A DNA stretch of 64,000 bases from Candidatus Hydrogenedens sp. (lineage in GTDB: Bacteria; Hydrogenedentota; Hydrogenedentia; Hydrogenedentales; Hydrogenedentaceae): the NCBI GenBank assembly GCA_035361075.1, contig DAOSBX010000012.1, forward strand, positions 1 through 64,000, given 5' to 3'. The notes under the pieces were generated by a model. That model was not told the DNA's origin, searched no databases, and worked only from the letters and a program-made list of their open reading frames with translations. Shown here piece after piece: positions 8,337-18,600 of this stretch (position 1 is its first letter; every line of letters begins with the position of its first letter). A program made the translations under genes and the position numbers.

Positions 8337-9401
8337 TTATGACGAATTGATTTGTTGTGTTAGTTCGAGGACGGTTTTGAAAACTTCGTCGGGAGTAATT
8401 TGCTTTAATGCTTCTTGGGCTTGATGAAGTGTCATTTTCTTTGGGAAAGGAATGGGTCCTTTGTAAAGTACTTTGAAATAAGTGCCATGTGGAGCATGTT
8501 GTTGTGGGTTTGTTCCACCAAAGATGCAAATAGCAGGTTGATGTAACAGCCATGCTAAGTGCATGGGACCAGTATCACCTGAAATAAAAACGGAGGAATG
8601 AGAAATCAAGCAGGCTAAATGTTTTAATGTGGGTAATTGAGGAGATACAAGAACAGGGTATTGCATGCGTTTGGTTATTTGTTTTATGACATCAAGTTGT
8701 CCTGGACCCCATGTAAATAATACCTCAAATCTTCCATCTGCGATTAGAAGGTCTGCAAGTTTTGCAAAGTGTTCAAATTGCCACTGTTTCTCGGGACGTT
8801 CTACTGGGGGATGTATTATAATTAATTTTCTATTTGTTTGACAGAGTGTTTGTAGGAGTTCCTGTATTTCTTCCTCAATTTCCGCAGGAAGTAGCATGCC
8901 TAACCAGTCATCTATCTTTTCTGCTCCTATAGCCTCAGCGAGGAAAAAGTTTTCTTCTACGCGGGTAAGTATCCTATCCTTCGGCAATGAAACACGATGA
9001 GTTGCAAAAATATAACTCAGTTCTTGGGCTCGTGGAGGTGCGAATGAGATGCGGTACGGTGCCTTAGAAAAAAAAGATATAAGACCACTTTTTAGGATAC
9101 CATGAAAATCAAGAACAAGGTCATATCGATTTTGTCTTATGTGCCTACACAAAGTTAAAAACTTATTCAAAGATGTCATGAGCTCGTTAGTTCGGTCAAA
9201 TATAATGCAATTGTTTAATGCGGGATGCTCGTTAATGACATCACAGGCTTTATTTTCCACAACCCAATCAATTTGAGCATCTGGGTAGGCTATTCGGATA
9301 GCCTCCATTGCAGGAATAACACGAATAACATCACCAATAGCACTCAAACGGATAATTAAAATTTTTGAAATATGTTGTTTAGGTATTAACATGGTATTCA
9401 T
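8337..9401 (-). CDS. Glycosyltransferase family 9 (heptosyltransferase-like)
   Basis: 354 residues, GT9 family, the ADP-heptose:LPS heptosyltransferase group that builds the LPS core on the cytoplasmic face of the inner membrane. N-terminal Rossmann half: KILIIRLSAIGDVIRVIPAMEAIRIAYPDAQIDWVVENKACDVI. This is followed by LVLDFHGILKSGLISFFSKAPYRISF. C-terminal half: IIIHPPVERPEKQWQFEHFAKLADLL, then FISGDTGPMHLAWLLHQPAICIFGGTNPQQHAP, the nucleotide-sugar site (SGDTGPMHxA). The match to WaaC/WaaF is clear, but the acceptor cannot be told. Starts at 9401 and 9392 are both possible; neither has a clear ribosome site. The gene is convergent with thiL. Confidence 0.9.
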   Translation of the reverse strand: MNTMLIPKQHISKILIIRLSAIGDVIRVIPAMEAIRIAYPDAQIDWVVENKACDVINEHPALNNCIIFDRTNELMTSLNKFLTLCRHIRQNRYDLVLDFHGILKSGLISFFSKAPYRISFAPPRAQELSYIFATHRVSLPKDRILTRVEENFFLAEAIGAEKIDDWLGMLLPAEIEEEIQELLQTLCQTNRKLIIIHPPVERPEKQWQFEHFAKLADLLIADGRFEVLFTWGPGQLDVIKQITKRMQYPVLVSPQLPTLKHLACLISHSSVFISGDTGPMHLAWLLHQPAICIFGGTNPQQHAPHGTYFKVLYKGPIPFPKKMTLHQAQEALKQITPDEVFKTVLELTQQINSS

Positions 9402-9602
9402 TTATTATCATTATCTTTTTTAATTGTAATGAATTGGATATAGTCATTGCATAGTTTGCCCCCTTATTTAATTGAGGTTATTGACGATTGAGAAAACGAA
9501 TTTATATGGAATTAAACGCCCCATTCTGCCAAGCGATATGCCAACGATGCTCTTTATGCAACAGGCAGGTTGTTTATATTCGTTTTTGTTTGTTCAGAAA
9601 TT

Positions 9603-10532
9603 TCAATGAATGACATCGTGGAGATAATAACCAACAATAGCGGAAATAGCCCCATAAGCGATGAGGAATAAGGTTTTGAGTATTTTGCTACCATGTTTCC
9701 GCCAGAATAAACGAACTTTGAAAAAAAACTGTTGGAATGGTTTTGGCTCGATAATAGTAACAATAACTGTAATATTATCTTTACCACCGTTTTCGTTTGC
9801 AAGGTTTACAAGTCGTTGTGCTATTTCACCGGCGGTACCACCTTTGCGAATTTCCTCGCAGATTTTGTTATCGGGAACCATATTAATAAGGCCATCTGTG
9901 CAGAGGAGTAAAATATCCCCAGACACAGGATGCCAACGATAGACATCTACTTCAATATCGGGATGAGTTCCTATGCACCGTGTTACAATATGTTTTCGTG
10001 TATCCTTTTCTGCTTCCGAACGGGACATAAGTCCTTGTTTTATTTGTTCATCGACCCATGAATGGTCTTCGGTAAATTCTAAAATTTCGCCGTTCCGTAT
10101 GTGGTAAGCTCTGGAATCACCTACATTCGCAATATAAATTTTTCCAGGGATAACAATAGCTGCAATTGCTGTTGTCCCCATAGGTCTACTACCCTTGACT
10201 AAGTCTTTGTTTGTCTTGTAGATACTTTCATTGGCTTTTTGGAATGCCTCACGAAGTAAAGGTAAAGGTCCTTCATCTCGTAAGTCTCTCACCTCTTCCT
10301 CGGTATTTTCTTGCCAAGGTTCTTCTTTTAAGATATCTTTAATTAGTGACACTGCTAATTTGCTTGCTACGTCACCTGCAATATGCCCCCCTAACCCATC
10401 TGCTACAATGAGCAATGCACCATCTTCAAATAATTTAATATCCGTTGACTCGCTTCGGAATATTCCAAAGAAATCTTCATTTTTGTCTTTTTTTCTGCCT
10501 TTATCGGATACTCCCGCAATATCTAACTTCAT
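9603..10532 (-). CDS. PP2C-family Ser/Thr protein phosphatase with C-terminal membrane anchor
   Basis: 309 residues. It dephosphorylates phospho-Ser/Thr proteins using two or more Mn/Mg ions. Motifs are all present: DKGRKKDKNEDFFG, LIVADGLGGHIAGDVAS (metal-binding Asp and Gly), MGTTAIAAIVIPGKIYIANVGDSRAYHIRNGEI, TEDHSWVDEQIKQGLMS, and ILLLCTDGLINMVPD followed by GGKDNITVIVTII. The closest type is PrpC/Stp. Unlike plain Stp1, about 40 C-terminal residues form a basic linker and one membrane helix (TLFLIAYGAISAIVGYYLHDVI), so the phosphatase domain should face the cytoplasm from the membrane. AGGATGG precedes the ATG. No Ser/Thr kinase gene lies in the window. Confidence 0.93.
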   Translation of the reverse strand: MKLDIAGVSDKGRKKDKNEDFFGIFRSESTDIKLFEDGALLIVADGLGGHIAGDVASKLAVSLIKDILKEEPWQENTEEEVRDLRDEGPLPLLREAFQKANESIYKTNKDLVKGSRPMGTTAIAAIVIPGKIYIANVGDSRAYHIRNGEILEFTEDHSWVDEQIKQGLMSRSEAEKDTRKHIVTRCIGTHPDIEVDVYRWHPVSGDILLLCTDGLINMVPDNKICEEIRKGGTAGEIAQRLVNLANENGGKDNITVIVTIIEPKPFQQFFFKVRLFWRKHGSKILKTLFLIAYGAISAIVGYYLHDVIH

Positions 10533-10726
10533 TTTCCATCCTTTTTATAAAAGAACATTATTCCTCAATTATTATGATGTAGTATATAATCATATTACAA
10601 TTGTTATTATATTTGGAAATTGATTCCGTTAGAAATTTATTTCCATGTCTAAAAATGTTTGAAAATTAAAATTTAAATGTATTTAAGATTTATTTCGTCT
10701 ATATATAATGAATAAGGAGAATGAAT

Positions 10727-13255
10727 ATGAAAGACACAATCGACATAACATCCTTGAAAGAATTCAGAAAGGGTAAATATATGAATATCAATGAGATATT
10801 AAGAATATTTGTTGTGGCGATTTTTACTATATTGATAGTAAGAATGCCCACAATTTATGCAGATGCGGACTTTCCATTGCATGGACGGATAAGTTATGAT
10901 GCAGAAAGTACCTTAATAAAAGGGGCTGACGATGACGATTGGAGTCGTGCCACATTAAATACATTGGTGCTAACAGGTGACACGTTGTGGACAGATAAAG
11001 CAGGGAGTACAGAAATAGAATTTCCTGAGGGAGTTTTCCTGCGGATGGCAGATGCTTCCAAAGTAAAAGTAGAACAGATTTCCCCTGAAATAATATTTTA
11101 TGGCATAACGGGTTCTTTTTATATTGAACGGGTTGCCCGCAGTTCTGGAAATGTAACATTCCGAACACCTGCCTGCCGTATAACATTCGACCCGAATACC
11201 TGTACCCGTATCGATATTGGTGATGGTGGTGCGACACGTGTTTCGACAAGATGGGGAAAAGCATACGTTACGACAGACCGTGGTGGCAATGAAATGGTAA
11301 GTAGCGGTAAACGATGCTGGATAGATGTGGAATATTTACCCTCAGAGGTTGTCTCGTTTGCAACAAATGAAATGGACAGTTTCGACCGTTGGAATCAGGG
11401 CAGGTCTGAATTACTTTCTGCACCTGTTCGTACACCACCTAAATATGTTGAAGTCACCAGCAAAACAATTGGATATACAGAACTGGTGGACAATGGAGAA
11501 TGGGTGCTGATTGAGGAGCGTTATTATTGGAGACCTACAGTTGTTGTAAATTATGTTCCATACCGCACAGGTTATTGGACGTATGTGCCAGCCATTGGGT
11601 CTGTTTGGGTTGAAACATATCCTTTTGGGTATATAACAACCCATTATGGGAGATGGGTATATTATGAGACTTACGGTTGGGTTTGGGGATATGACCCTAT
11701 ATGGAGTCCTGCATGGGTAGCAACAGTTCGGTGTGGTGATTATTTCATTTGGACACCAGTTGATTTCTATTGTCGCCCTGTTCGTGTTTCCACTGGAGTT
11801 AGTTTCTCTGTAGGCGGTTTGGACTTTTATGTTTCTGCATCCACCTATGCACCTGCAACGTATGTTTACAGAGCACCTGTATACGTGGCACCTGTTGTAC
11901 CAACCGTCGTTAATTACGTTGCAACAAACCGTCCTAATATCTCTGTTTGGAATATAACACGTTATCCTTCAGCGCCGATTCGTGTCCCGTATCAGGAAAC
12001 ATTACCCACCGTTCGAGACTACAATCCACCACGATCTATTCGTGGCGTGTCTTATTACAATGATAGTGGGACACTCGCACGCTCTCGTGTAAATGAATTG
12101 GAACGTTCTTTTTCACAACGGTCTTCTGTACGAAATCTAAATATGTCAACCAATTCACCTCGTTCGATGGTTCGAACTGCTATGACAAATGACCGTGGCA
12201 ATATGTTTCGTGATGTAAAGTTAAATACTACATCTCCGAGAGCCCCCTCTGTTAGATTCTCTTCGGAAAATGCTTTATTAAGTAAAACAGGAGATATGGG
12301 GAATACTTCCGTTCGTAATATCCGTGGGAAGGATATTAACACCAGTTTTACACAGGCTGTGGAACGAACATCCTCATCCACACGAGATATCTCAGGAATA
12401 TCATCGGTCAGGAATACACTCAACAGAGGAGCAGAACGGACAAACACGGCACGTGAGAATTTGAGCATTCACAAAGATGTGAGAGGAGCAATATCCAGTA
12501 GTTTAGACCGCACACCTAAAACAATGAACTCCCCTACCCTGTCACGATTAGATATGGATGGAGAACGGAAACCACGAAATTACAATCCTCCAAGTGGTGG
12601 CTCTACGAATCCACAAAGAACATCACCAAAGAATGATTCTGGCACTGGCAATCGTGGGATAACACCACGCTCCACACCTTCAGACCGCAATAGCCCAACA
12701 AATCGGTCTACACCTCGAAATTCAAGTCAAAATTGGGACAGAAGTCTTTCAGATATTCGTACAACAATGAATCATATCCCTGAACGAGCAGGAAGTTCAC
12801 AGAAAACAGCAATTCCAGAGATTGCTTCACGGTTTTCCGATAACAATGCGAGAAACAACAGCAATTCGATAACACCCAGTATACCAAGTCACACATATCA
12901 TCAGAATATAAATAGATCTCCATTAAACGGCTCTTCACCATCAAAAGGAACTTCATTATTTAATTCTGGAGGTAATTCACGTAATTTCTCTGTTCCAAAT
13001 CGTGTTTCAACTCCTAACCCTTCCACATCGATAAGACCAAGCATCCCTTCCATGCCATCATTCAACCATGAAAGTTCAGGAGTAACTCAACAGAACAATC
13101 TTTTTTCTCCACGCAATTCATCAAGCTTTTCATCACCTAAATTAAATACTCCAAGTATTACAACCCCATCTTCACCCTCCTTACATAGGTCACCTTCCAT
13201 CTCGCAAGGATTTTCTGGTGGTAGACCTTCGTTTGGAGGTAGAGGAATCCGATAA
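10727..13255 (+). CDS. FecR-like / DUF6600 secreted protein with disordered Ser/Asn/Pro/Arg-rich tail
   Basis: 842 residues from ATG 10727, preferred because AAGGAGA lies 7 bases upstream (ATG 10721 is too close to it; 10781 is also possible). A hydrophobic segment (IFVVAIFTILIVRMPTIYADA) reads as a signal peptide. Next comes a FecR-like region (about 60-200: DTLWTDKAGSTEIEFPEGVFLRMAD, then RISTRW-like VSTRWGKAYV). A Trp/Tyr-rich DUF6600 region follows (about 250-360: GYWTYVPAIGSVWVETYPFGY, YYETYGWVWGYDPIWSPAW). The last 450 residues are low-complexity, rich in Ser, Asn, Arg, Pro and Thr. It is probably a secreted or cell-surface protein; no function is established. The stop overlaps the upstream part of the next lipoprotein gene's open frame. 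Confidence 0.8.
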   Translation: MKDTIDITSLKEFRKGKYMNINEILRIFVVAIFTILIVRMPTIYADADFPLHGRISYDAESTLIKGADDDDWSRATLNTLVLTGDTLWTDKAGSTEIEFPEGVFLRMADASKVKVEQISPEIIFYGITGSFYIERVARSSGNVTFRTPACRITFDPNTCTRIDIGDGGATRVSTRWGKAYVTTDRGGNEMVSSGKRCWIDVEYLPSEVVSFATNEMDSFDRWNQGRSELLSAPVRTPPKYVEVTSKTIGYTELVDNGEWVLIEERYYWRPTVVVNYVPYRTGYWTYVPAIGSVWVETYPFGYITTHYGRWVYYETYGWVWGYDPIWSPAWVATVRCGDYFIWTPVDFYCRPVRVSTGVSFSVGGLDFYVSASTYAPATYVYRAPVYVAPVVPTVVNYVATNRPNISVWNITRYPSAPIRVPYQETLPTVRDYNPPRSIRGVSYYNDSGTLARSRVNELERSFSQRSSVRNLNMSTNSPRSMVRTAMTNDRGNMFRDVKLNTTSPRAPSVRFSSENALLSKTGDMGNTSVRNIRGKDINTSFTQAVERTSSSTRDISGISSVRNTLNRGAERTNTARENLSIHKDVRGAISSSLDRTPKTMNSPTLSRLDMDGERKPRNYNPPSGGSTNPQRTSPKNDSGTGNRGITPRSTPSDRNSPTNRSTPRNSSQNWDRSLSDIRTTMNHIPERAGSSQKTAIPEIASRFSDNNARNNSNSITPSIPSHTYHQNINRSPLNGSSPSKGTSLFNSGGNSRNFSVPNRVSTPNPSTSIRPSIPSMPSFNHESSGVTQQNNLFSPRNSSSFSSPKLNTPSITTPSSPSLHRSPSISQGFSGGRPSFGGRGIR

Positions 13256-13287
13256 TGACATTAAATATTAAAAATAGGAGACACATC

Positions 13288-14136
13288 ATGAAAAAGGCAT
13301 CATTAAAACAATCCAGAATGGTTTACGTTGCAATGGTAATCGCATTGACTATCCTATTGACAGGATGTCCCACAAAAAAAGATGATGCTGAATATGAACA
13401 GGGATTTTATGATGGTTTTATGCAAGATGATTACTATTGGACAGGCTTCTATGATAGCTACGACACAGTAGATGGCGGTCCTATTTATTATCGAGGAGAC
13501 CAAATACCTTCAGTAACCAGCCCTTCCTATGATAGAGGGTATTATGACGGGCTCTGGTATGCCTATAACGATGGGTATTTTGTGGAATATGATTATGCAT
13601 TTACGATTGGTTTTAGTGAGGGTTATGACTGTGCATATCAAGCAGGGTGGGCTACATTCCTTGCAGTAGATAGTCATATCGAATGGCAAGACGGTGGCTT
13701 TTCTGACGGTTACAATGATGGCTTCTCCGAAGGTAGAGTTTTTGGAGCCTATGATTATATTAATGGAATCCCTTATGATTGGTTAGGAGCGATGATGGAT
13801 TATCGGCAGGGATTAGATTTATCTGTTGATGGTGTCTCTACAGGAAATCAGGGACCTGTTATACTGTATGAATGGGGAACAGACCCGAAAACATTACAAA
13901 AATCTAAGGCATCTAATAATGGAGTTCCGGGACGCTCAATTCGCTACACACACAGTGAACACGACACGAAAGAATTTAGCCCACCTGAAATAAGTTATAG
14001 GACAATGCCAGAAGATGCCATGAATAAGTATAATGTTGTTCCAACAACATCGCCACGCAACTCTTCGCAAAATTTAACACTAACCACTTCTTGGCTCGAA
14101 CGCATTAACCAATATCGAAATGTGATGGGCAAATAA
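13288..14136 (+). CDS. Lipoprotein with repeated Gly-aromatic motifs
   Basis: 282 residues. The ATG at 13288 is chosen because AGGAG lies 7 bases upstream and it gives a clean lipoprotein signal ending LLTGC, with Cys27 the predicted lipidated residue. The mature part is acidic and Tyr/Gly/Asp-rich with degenerate repeats: GFYDGFMQ, TGFYDSYD, RGYYDGLWYAYNDGYF, IGFSEGYDCAYQAGW, GFSDGYNDGFSEGRV. The basic unit is about G-[FY]-x-[DE]-G-[FY] at 8-12 residue spacing. A less ordered tail follows. It lies 32 bases behind the DUF6600 gene, so the two products probably share an envelope location. I know no named family for it. Confidence 0.75.
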   Translation: MKKASLKQSRMVYVAMVIALTILLTGCPTKKDDAEYEQGFYDGFMQDDYYWTGFYDSYDTVDGGPIYYRGDQIPSVTSPSYDRGYYDGLWYAYNDGYFVEYDYAFTIGFSEGYDCAYQAGWATFLAVDSHIEWQDGGFSDGYNDGFSEGRVFGAYDYINGIPYDWLGAMMDYRQGLDLSVDGVSTGNQGPVILYEWGTDPKTLQKSKASNNGVPGRSIRYTHSEHDTKEFSPPEISYRTMPEDAMNKYNVVPTTSPRNSSQNLTLTTSWLERINQYRNVMGK

Positions 14137-14147
14137 GTAATATTTGG

Positions 14148-15644
14148 TTATTTTCTTTCACATGAATAGCCCCAGGAGTCTTTGGCATGAAGGTAACTGA
14201 CCTTCCCCATAAGCCATTCATCAATATATCGAGCCGACTCTCTGCCTTCAGAGATAGCCCAAACAACAAGTGACTGTCCTCTACGTGCATCACCTGCAGA
14301 AAAAATACCAGGATGTGTTGTCATATATTTTGAGTTCGTTTTTATCGCTTTCCCGAAACGTGTTGTAGTAAGTTCCAGACCTAAAGCCTCTAAGAAAGCA
14401 TCCGTCTCTGGGGCAACAAATCCCATAGCAAGGATGACAAGCTCACAAGGTAGTTTCATCTCTGTGCCTGGTATTTCACGCATTCGCTTCTGTCCATTTT
14501 CATCTGTATACCATTCTAAACGGATAAGGTTAATCGCTTTTACGTGCCCATGTGCATCACCTTCGAATGATTTTGTCATAACGCTAAATAATCGTTCTCC
14601 TCCCTCCTCATGACTGGATGAAGTGCGTAAAATCATAGGCCATTGTGGCCAAAGATTATCGCCTGTTCTTTCCAGAGGAGGACGCGGAAGCACTTCAAGA
14701 TTAACAACAGATTTACAACCCTGTCGAATACTTGTCCCAATACAATCTGAACCCGTATCACCTCCACCAATAACGATAACATTTTTATTGGTAGCCACAA
14801 TTTCTTTACCTTCAATTTTTTTACCTAACAACCTCCGAGTACTTTGAGTTAAGAAGTCCATTGCTGTATGAATTCCAGAGAGAGAAGAGCCTGGGATGTT
14901 CATACTGGCAAAAGTTCGGGCAACAGTAGAACCTATTGTGAAAAGGACAGCATCATACTCCAATATTTGTTCTACAGGTATATTTTGACCCACCTCAGAA
15001 GAACATTTGAAAACAACACCTTCATCAATAAGTTGATTTAATCTTCGCCAAACAATAGATTTGTCCAATTTAAAGCCTGGTATGCCATACATAAGCAAGC
15101 CACCAGGTTCATCTGCACGTTCAAATATGTGTACAGTATGTCCTGCTCTATTTAACTGCTGTCCTGCTGAAAGTCCGCTGGGTCCAGAACCGATTATGGC
15201 AACACGTTTGCCAGTTCGAAATTCAGGTGGTTCTGGTTTTATCCAACCTTCACGCCAACCTCGCTCAGCAATTTCATATTCGATTTGTTCTATTGTCACG
15301 GGTGGTTCATTAATTCCCAACACACATGAAGATTCACAAGGTGCTGGGCAAACACGACCTGTAAACTCTGGGAAATTATTCGTCGAATGAAGTATTTCTA
15401 AAGCACGTTTCCAATCACCATCCTTAACACAATCATTGAAGTCTGGAATCTGATTGCCTAATGGACAACCATGATGACAAAAAGGGACACCGCAGTTCAT
15501 ACAACGATATGCCTGCTGTCTTATTTTCTCTTCTGGTAAAGAATGATGAAATTCACGGAAGTGTTTTATCCGTTGTTGTATAGGCTCTTCTGAACCTAAT
15601 TCCCGTTGGAAAACCATAAATCCTTTCGACTTTGGTGGCAACAT
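14148..15644 (-). CDS. gltD: Glutamate synthase small (beta) subunit
   Basis: Takes electrons from NADPH and passes them through FAD and Fe-S clusters to GltB for glutamate synthesis from glutamine and 2-oxoglutarate. The 498 residues carry two N-terminal Cys groups for 4Fe-4S clusters (CMNCGVPFCHHGCPLGN and CPAPCESSCVLG), the FAD motif AIIGSGPSGLSAG and the NADPH motif VIGGGDTGSD. The C-terminal FAD part is GIFSAGDARRGQSLVVWAISEGRESA. I chose ATG 15644: AGGAG is 7 bases upstream of it but only 1 base from the ATG at 15650. That AGGAG overlaps the gltB stop (TTAGGAG), so the two genes are tightly coupled. Confidence 0.96.
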   Translation of the reverse strand: MLPPKSKGFMVFQRELGSEEPIQQRIKHFREFHHSLPEEKIRQQAYRCMNCGVPFCHHGCPLGNQIPDFNDCVKDGDWKRALEILHSTNNFPEFTGRVCPAPCESSCVLGINEPPVTIEQIEYEIAERGWREGWIKPEPPEFRTGKRVAIIGSGPSGLSAGQQLNRAGHTVHIFERADEPGGLLMYGIPGFKLDKSIVWRRLNQLIDEGVVFKCSSEVGQNIPVEQILEYDAVLFTIGSTVARTFASMNIPGSSLSGIHTAMDFLTQSTRRLLGKKIEGKEIVATNKNVIVIGGGDTGSDCIGTSIRQGCKSVVNLEVLPRPPLERTGDNLWPQWPMILRTSSSHEEGGERLFSVMTKSFEGDAHGHVKAINLIRLEWYTDENGQKRMREIPGTEMKLPCELVILAMGFVAPETDAFLEALGLELTTTRFGKAIKTNSKYMTTHPGIFSAGDARRGQSLVVWAISEGRESARYIDEWLMGKVSYLHAKDSWGYSCERK

Positions 15645-15654
15645 TATCATTCTC

Positions 15655-18600
15655 CTAATTTGCTAACTTTAATTTAGATTCTTCCTGTGTCGTATTCATT
15701 TGTTTTAAGGCACGAGCATAATCTTTAGGCATTATACGGATAAAATGTTCCTGTTCTTTTTCCCAATTCATTAATATCTTAATTGCAATAGGACTTCCTG
15801 TATATTGGGCATGCCTTTCAAGCAAATATCGCAACTCTGGTAGACTCTTTTCATGTAGAGGTTTCATATCTACCGTTTGCTGATTACACTTTATATGAAG
15901 TTCATTATTGGGGTCATATACAAAAGCAATGCCACCTGTCATTCCCGCTGAAAAGTTTCTACCTGTTTTCCCAAGGACTACCACCCTTCCATTCGTCATA
16001 TATTCACAGCCGTGGTCCCCAACACCTTCTACAACAGCCCAAGCCCCAGAGTTGCGAACACAAAACCGCTCACCTGCAACACCACGGAAGTAAGCTTCAC
16101 CGCCTGTCGCTCCATAGAGAGCCACATTGCCTATCACAATATTATCTTCTGGCGGGATATGACAGTTTTCTGGCGGACGAACAATGATTTTTCCACCAGA
16201 CAACCCTTTCCCAATATAATCGTTCGCTTCGCCAATCAAATTCAGGGTAACACCTTTTATTATGAACGCACCGAAACTTTGACCAGCGACTCCATAGCAA
16301 TCAATCCAGACCGTATCCTCTGGTAATTGCCCTGTATACATTCCCAAACGATGCCTACGTGTTAACTCACTTGATAAGATGGTGCCTACTGTTCGGTGAA
16401 TATTCCGAACCTGTATTGAAAATCGGACAGGCTCTTTATGTTCTATAGCAGGTTTCGCCTTCTCTAATAAAATATTGTCCAATGCCTTCTCAATGCCATG
16501 GTCTTGTTTTTTACTGCAATATAATGTTGAACCTTCCCATGGCTTAACTTGTGCTAACACTGCTGAAAGGTCAACCTTCCTCGCTTTCCAGTGTTCAGGG
16601 TAAGGGTTATATTCAAGATAATCTGTCCTTCCTATCATATCATCAAATTTACGGAACCCTAATTCAGCCATAATACGACGTACTTCTTCCGCAACAAAGA
16701 AGAAATAATTCACTACATATTCAGGTTTACCTTCAAACTTTTTTCGCAACTCTGGATTTTGTGTGGCTATGCCAACAGGGCAAGTATCACTATGGCATTT
16801 CCTCATCATAATACACCCACTAACAATAAGAGGGGCTGTAGCAAAACCGAATTCGTCCGCACCCAACATTGCTGCAATAACAACATCTCTACCTGTTTTT
16901 AGCTGACCATCAACCTGTACCTTTATCCGGTCGCGCAAATTATTTTGAACAAGGACTTGATGTGTTTCTGCCAAGCCTAATTCCCAAGGTAAGCCCGCAT
17001 GCTTAATAGAACTTAACGGAGAGGCACCTGTACCTCCATCATGCCCACTAATTAAAACAAGGTCTGCTTTCCCTTTTGAAACACCTGCAGCGATTGTTCC
17101 GACACCGACTTCCGAAACCAACTTTACAGATACTTTAGCATAGATATTTGCATTTTTTAAGTCATATATAAGTTGTGCCAGGTCTTCAATTGAGTAAATA
17201 TCATGATGAGGAGGTGGAGATATCAGTTCTACCCCAGGTGTGGAGTATCGAACTTTTGCAATGTGTTCATATACTTTATGCCCTGGAAGTTGTCCACCTT
17301 CACCTGGCTTGGCTCCCTGTGCCATCTTTATTTGAAGTTCATCTGCATTTACAAGGTATTCATTGGTAACTCCAAATCTACCAGAGGCAACCTGTTTTAT
17401 TGCACTTCGTTTGCTATCCCCATTTGGGCTGATAATAAACCGTTTGGGGTCTTCTCCACCTTCACCTGTGTTACTTCGACCTCCAATACGGTTCATTGCA
17501 ATAGCAAGATTTTCATGAGCCTCCTGACTAATGGAACCGTAGGACATAGCCCCAGTACAAAAACGTTTTACAATTTCCGTGGCAGGCTCGACCTCTTCTA
17601 AAGGAATTGGAGTGCCTTTCTTAAACTTTAATAGCCCTCGCAACGTAGCAAATGTTCTATTACGACTATTTACCTCCTCAGAAAATTGCAAATACTTTTC
17701 CCAACTCTTCAAACGCGTAGCATGCTGGATAAGTGAAATTGTCTCAGGGTTCCATTGATGAAACTCACCTCGTCTACGCCATTGATACGCCCCACCAATA
17801 TCTAATTCATTATCACGGTGCTTATAGGGATTATATGCGAACTCATGACGAACCAATGTTTCCTTGGCTATATCTTCAAAATCTAACCCACCAATGCGAG
17901 AAGGTGTCCCTGTAAAACAGCGGTCAATAACATTGCGACTTAATCCCACTGCCTCAAAAATTTGAGCACAACGATAACTCTGAAGGGTAGAAATACCCAT
18001 TTTAGACATTGTTTTTAATAAGCCTTTTTCTATCGCTTTTACAAACTTCCTATGCGATTCTCCTGGATAATCTTCTTGTATCTTTCCTGTCTCTACCATG
18101 TGCGAGATACTTTCAAACGCAAGGTAGGGATTAATCGCACCAGCACCATACCCACATAACAAAGCAAAATGCATAACTTCACGTGGTTCACCACTTTCAA
18201 CTACAATTCCGCAACGTGTCCGTTTATGAACACGCACTAAATGATGGTGAACTGCTCCAGTGGCTAACAAACTCGGAATTGGCGCATGATGTAAGCCAGC
18301 ACCACGGTCCGAAAGGATAAGAATGGTTGCTCCATTATTTATATGTTCCTCTGCCTCTTTACAAATTCTATCAATAGTATTCAGAAATCCTTGCACCCCC
18401 TCTTTTACGGGAAATAATACACTTATAGATTCAGCCCGATGCCCTTTCTTTTTTAAATTTCGAATATAAGTAACCTGGGCATTGGTCAGAATTGGAGAGT
18501 GTAGATGTATCATTTGGCAGTCTTCTTGGGTTTCATCCAATAAATTGTATTCTCGCCCAATATCTGTTTCAAGGGACATCACAATTTCTTCACGAATCGG

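Noticed and set aside
12055..12468. 137-codon minus-strand open frame inside the FecR/DUF6600 gene
   Set aside because: It arises from the low-complexity Ser/Arg-rich coding sequence; no ribosome site and no family match.
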